Notes under the pieces: model-generated
The model's input: only the letters and a program-made list of their open reading frames with translations
What the model was told of the DNA's origin: nothing
Databases searched by the model: none
Translations under genes and position numbers: made by a program
Assembly (NCBI GenBank): GCA_902826945.1
Contig: CADEGS010000247.1
Location: forward strand, 1 to 6,092
DNA length: 6,092 bases
From: an uncultured bacterium
Lineage (GTDB): Bacteria > Planctomycetota > UBA1135 > GCA-002686595
Reading direction: 5' to 3'
In this document: in pieces, positions 4,446 through 6,092 of the stretch
Layout: the number at the start of each line of letters is the position of its first letter
Position numbering within the stretch: position 1 is the first letter of the stretch

Positions 4446-6092
4446 ATGCTCCACGTCCTGCGACACTACCTCCCGCTCCGCACGGCGCTGCTCGTCCTGA
4501 GCGAGGCCGTGCTGATCACGCTCGTCGTGTTCGTGGGGACGTCGTCGCACCTGTGGTCGGTGGGCGAGGGCACGGCGCGCGAGCTCGCCTTCCAGGGGCT
4601 CTCGCAGCACGACGCGATCTGGCGCTGCTTCTTCTCGGCGCTGATGGTGTCGGTGCTGGCGCAGATCACGATCTCGTTCAGCGAGCTCTACGACTTCCGC
4701 ATCTCGAGCTCGAGCTACGAGCGCGCCGCGCGCTTCTTCGGCGCCGCGGGCAGCGCCGTGCTCCTGTGCATCGTGTGCGTGGCGCTGGCGGACACCTGGC
4801 GCCTGGAGCGCGTGCTCGACTTCCCCGGGCTGCCGCTCTCGCAGCGCGTGGTGCTCCTGACCTCGTCCCTGTTCGTGGCCTTCGTGCTGCTCTACGCCTG
4901 GCGCAACCTGTTCCACGCCTGGCTGCGGCGCACGCGCTTCAACGAGCGCCTCCTGATCCTGGGCTCGGGCCGGCTGGCGCAGCGGCTGGTCGACGACCTG
5001 CTCAGCCGCCCGGACTCCGGCTACGAGATCGTGGGCATGGTGGCGGGCGAGCCGCGGCCGGAGGACCGCCGCGGCGGCGACCGCCGGCGCGGCGACCGGC
5101 GCGGGCGCGAGGCCGGCAGCGGGACGGGCAACCCCTTCTTCGAGGCGGCGCGCGACGAGGCGCCCGCGCTGGTCGGCGAGCCGGCGCAGGCGCGCGCGCC
5201 CGAGGTCGAGGCGCTGGCCAGCGCGACGACCGAGATCCTGCCGCGCACGCGGCTGTTCGTCACCGGCGAGGCCGAGGACGAGCCCGAGGAGGGCGAGGGG
5301 CGCGCGCCGGCCCCGCCGGCCCTGCACGCGCTGGCGCGCCGGCTGGACGTGGCCGTCGTGATCGTGGCGCTCGAGGAGCGCCGCGGCAGCCTGCCGACGC
5401 AGGAGCTCCTGCGCTGCCGCCTGGACGGCATCGTCGTCGAGGAGATCGAGTCCTTCTTCGAGCGCCTGACCGGCAAGATCCCGGCCGAGGCGATGCGCCC
5501 CTCGTACCTGATCTTCAACCAGGGCTTCGTCCAGCACCCGGTGGCGCAGGTCGCCAAGCGCTGCGTGGACGTCGCGATGGCGCTCCTCGGGCTGCTCCTC
5601 TTCTGGCCGCTGATGGCGCTGACGGCGCTCTTCGTGCGCCTCGACTCGCCCGGGCCGATCCTGTTCCGCCAGGTGCGCACCGGGCAGATGGGGCGCCCGT
5701 TCACCGTCTTCAAGTTCCGCAGCATGCGCGCGGACGCCGAGAAGCTGACCGGCCCGGTGTGGGCCGCGCGCGACGACCCGCGCATCACGCGCGTCGGCTC
5801 GTTCCTGCGCAAGTCGCGCCTCGACGAGCTGCCGCAGCTCTTCAACGTGCTCTCCGGCACGATGAGCCTGGTCGGCCCGCGGCCCGAGCGGCCGAACTTC
5901 GTCGAGGACCTGGCCGAGAAGATCCCCTACTACCACCTGCGCCACATGGTGAAGCCCGGCGTGACGGGCTGGGCGCAGATCAACTACCCCTACGGCAACA
6001 CGGTCGAGGACGCGCTGCAGAAGCTGCAGTTCGACCTCTTCTACATCAAGTACCAGTCGATCCTGTTCGACCTCTCGATCGTGTTCAACACG
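4446..6092 (+). CDS. Polyisoprenyl-phosphate sugar-1-phosphate transferase, WcaJ / EpsB_2 type (3' end outside window)
   Basis: 549 codons are visible. The product is an inner-membrane phosphoglycosyltransferase that moves a sugar-1-phosphate from a nucleotide sugar to a polyprenyl phosphate, starting an exopolysaccharide repeat unit. The N-terminus (LRHYLPLR at 5-12) and four membrane segments (about 12-32, 58-78, 97-115, 134-152) are followed by a Rossmann-like domain with LILGSGRLA at 170-178. The catalytic domain starts at K371. It holds a re-entrant hydrophobic segment, LDSPGP (399-404), KFRSMRADAE (423-432), the D460-E461 dyad in LDELPQLFNV, VGPRPERP and VKPGVTGWAQINYPYG. These C-terminal motifs match the PEP-CTERM-associated EpsB_2 subgroup better than plain WcaJ. 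Only some 15 C-terminal residues are probably missing. Odd: an insert at about 204-292 (basic DRR repeats, then Ala/Pro/Glu-rich) lies inside the Rossmann-like domain. No Shine-Dalgarno was seen; the start is set by family alignment. Confidence 0.95.
   Translation, partial: MLHVLRHYLPLRTALLVLSEAVLITLVVFVGTSSHLWSVGEGTARELAFQGLSQHDAIWRCFFSALMVSVLAQITISFSELYDFRISSSSYERAARFFGAAGSAVLLCIVCVALADTWRLERVLDFPGLPLSQRVVLLTSSLFVAFVLLYAWRNLFHAWLRRTRFNERLLILGSGRLAQRLVDDLLSRPDSGYEIVGMVAGEPRPEDRRGGDRRRGDRRGREAGSGTGNPFFEAARDEAPALVGEPAQARAPEVEALASATTEILPRTRLFVTGEAEDEPEEGEGRAPAPPALHALARRLDVAVVIVALEERRGSLPTQELLRCRLDGIVVEEIESFFERLTGKIPAEAMRPSYLIFNQGFVQHPVAQVAKRCVDVAMALLGLLLFWPLMALTALFVRLDSPGPILFRQVRTGQMGRPFTVFKFRSMRADAEKLTGPVWAARDDPRITRVGSFLRKSRLDELPQLFNVLSGTMSLVGPRPERPNFVEDLAEKIPYYHLRHMVKPGVTGWAQINYPYGNTVEDALQKLQFDLFYIKYQSILFDLSIVFNT
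5055..5321 (+). other. Low-complexity insert in the sugar transferase
   Basis: Residues 204-292 interrupt the Rossmann-like domain between the strand ending GMVAG and the strand beginning LDVAVVIVAL. The first part is a DRR repeat (D207-R209, D212-R214, D217-R219, spaced five residues apart). The middle is Ala/Pro-rich. The last part is acidic (EAEDEPEEGEG at 275-285). It keeps the reading frame and high-GC codon use, so it is part of the gene and not a frameshift artefact. It is probably disordered and cytoplasmic. Confidence 0.7.

Noticed and set aside
3534..5945. Minus-strand ORF of 803 codons opposite yraN and the sugar transferase
   Set aside because: It spans several real genes on the other strand, has no family motifs and a His/Arg/Glu/Ala-rich product, and is a shadow of the sugar transferase codon pattern.

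Overview
The window is extremely GC-rich DNA (well over 70% G+C by eye). The real genes have G or C at almost every third codon position, which makes long shadow ORFs appear on the opposite strand. YajC and a polyisoprenyl-phosphate sugar transferase suggest a bacterium with an elaborate envelope. The MnmA sequence (a CC-S-x-SDA-x-DAR segment and an NPC-x2-CN motif) and the large membrane-anchored VWA protein resemble what I remember from Planctomycetota. High-GC Myxococcota or another uncultured deep lineage remain possible, so the taxonomy is inference only.

Left half, minus strand (3056 down to 1): mnmA, the tRNA 2-thiouridylase, is complete at 1914-3056. It overlaps by four bases (GTGA) a large gene that runs off the left edge. 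That gene encodes a membrane-anchored protein with two von Willebrand A domains, both with MIDAS-type metal-site residues, separated by a region resembling a degenerate class I glutamine-amidotransferase fold.

Centre (3057-3229): a divergent intergenic region that must hold the control signals for both directions. It contains a short hairpin and a repeated 8-mer, but no promoter I would call with confidence.

Right half, plus strand: yajC (Sec translocon accessory subunit) is followed directly by a yraN/UPF0102 nuclease-like gene that has no ATG, GTG or TTG start in a usable position; a CTG overlapping the yajC stop is the best candidate. yraN overlaps by ATGA a small, very arginine-rich hypothetical ORF that has a good Shine-Dalgarno sequence. 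After a 60-base gap comes a sugar transferase of the WcaJ / EpsB_2 type (exopolysaccharide initiation, of the kind associated with PEP-CTERM loci). It carries an unusual low-complexity insert of about 90 residues and runs off the right edge.

The genes are mostly housekeeping (tRNA thiolation, Sec secretion), with two envelope-related genes at the edges. I see no CRISPR array, transposon, tRNA or rRNA, and no clear novel defence or mobile system. The most unusual points are the missing standard start of yraN, the insert in the sugar transferase, the tandem-VWA gene coupled to mnmA, and the GGAA/TTCC palindrome cluster inside the doubtful ORF.
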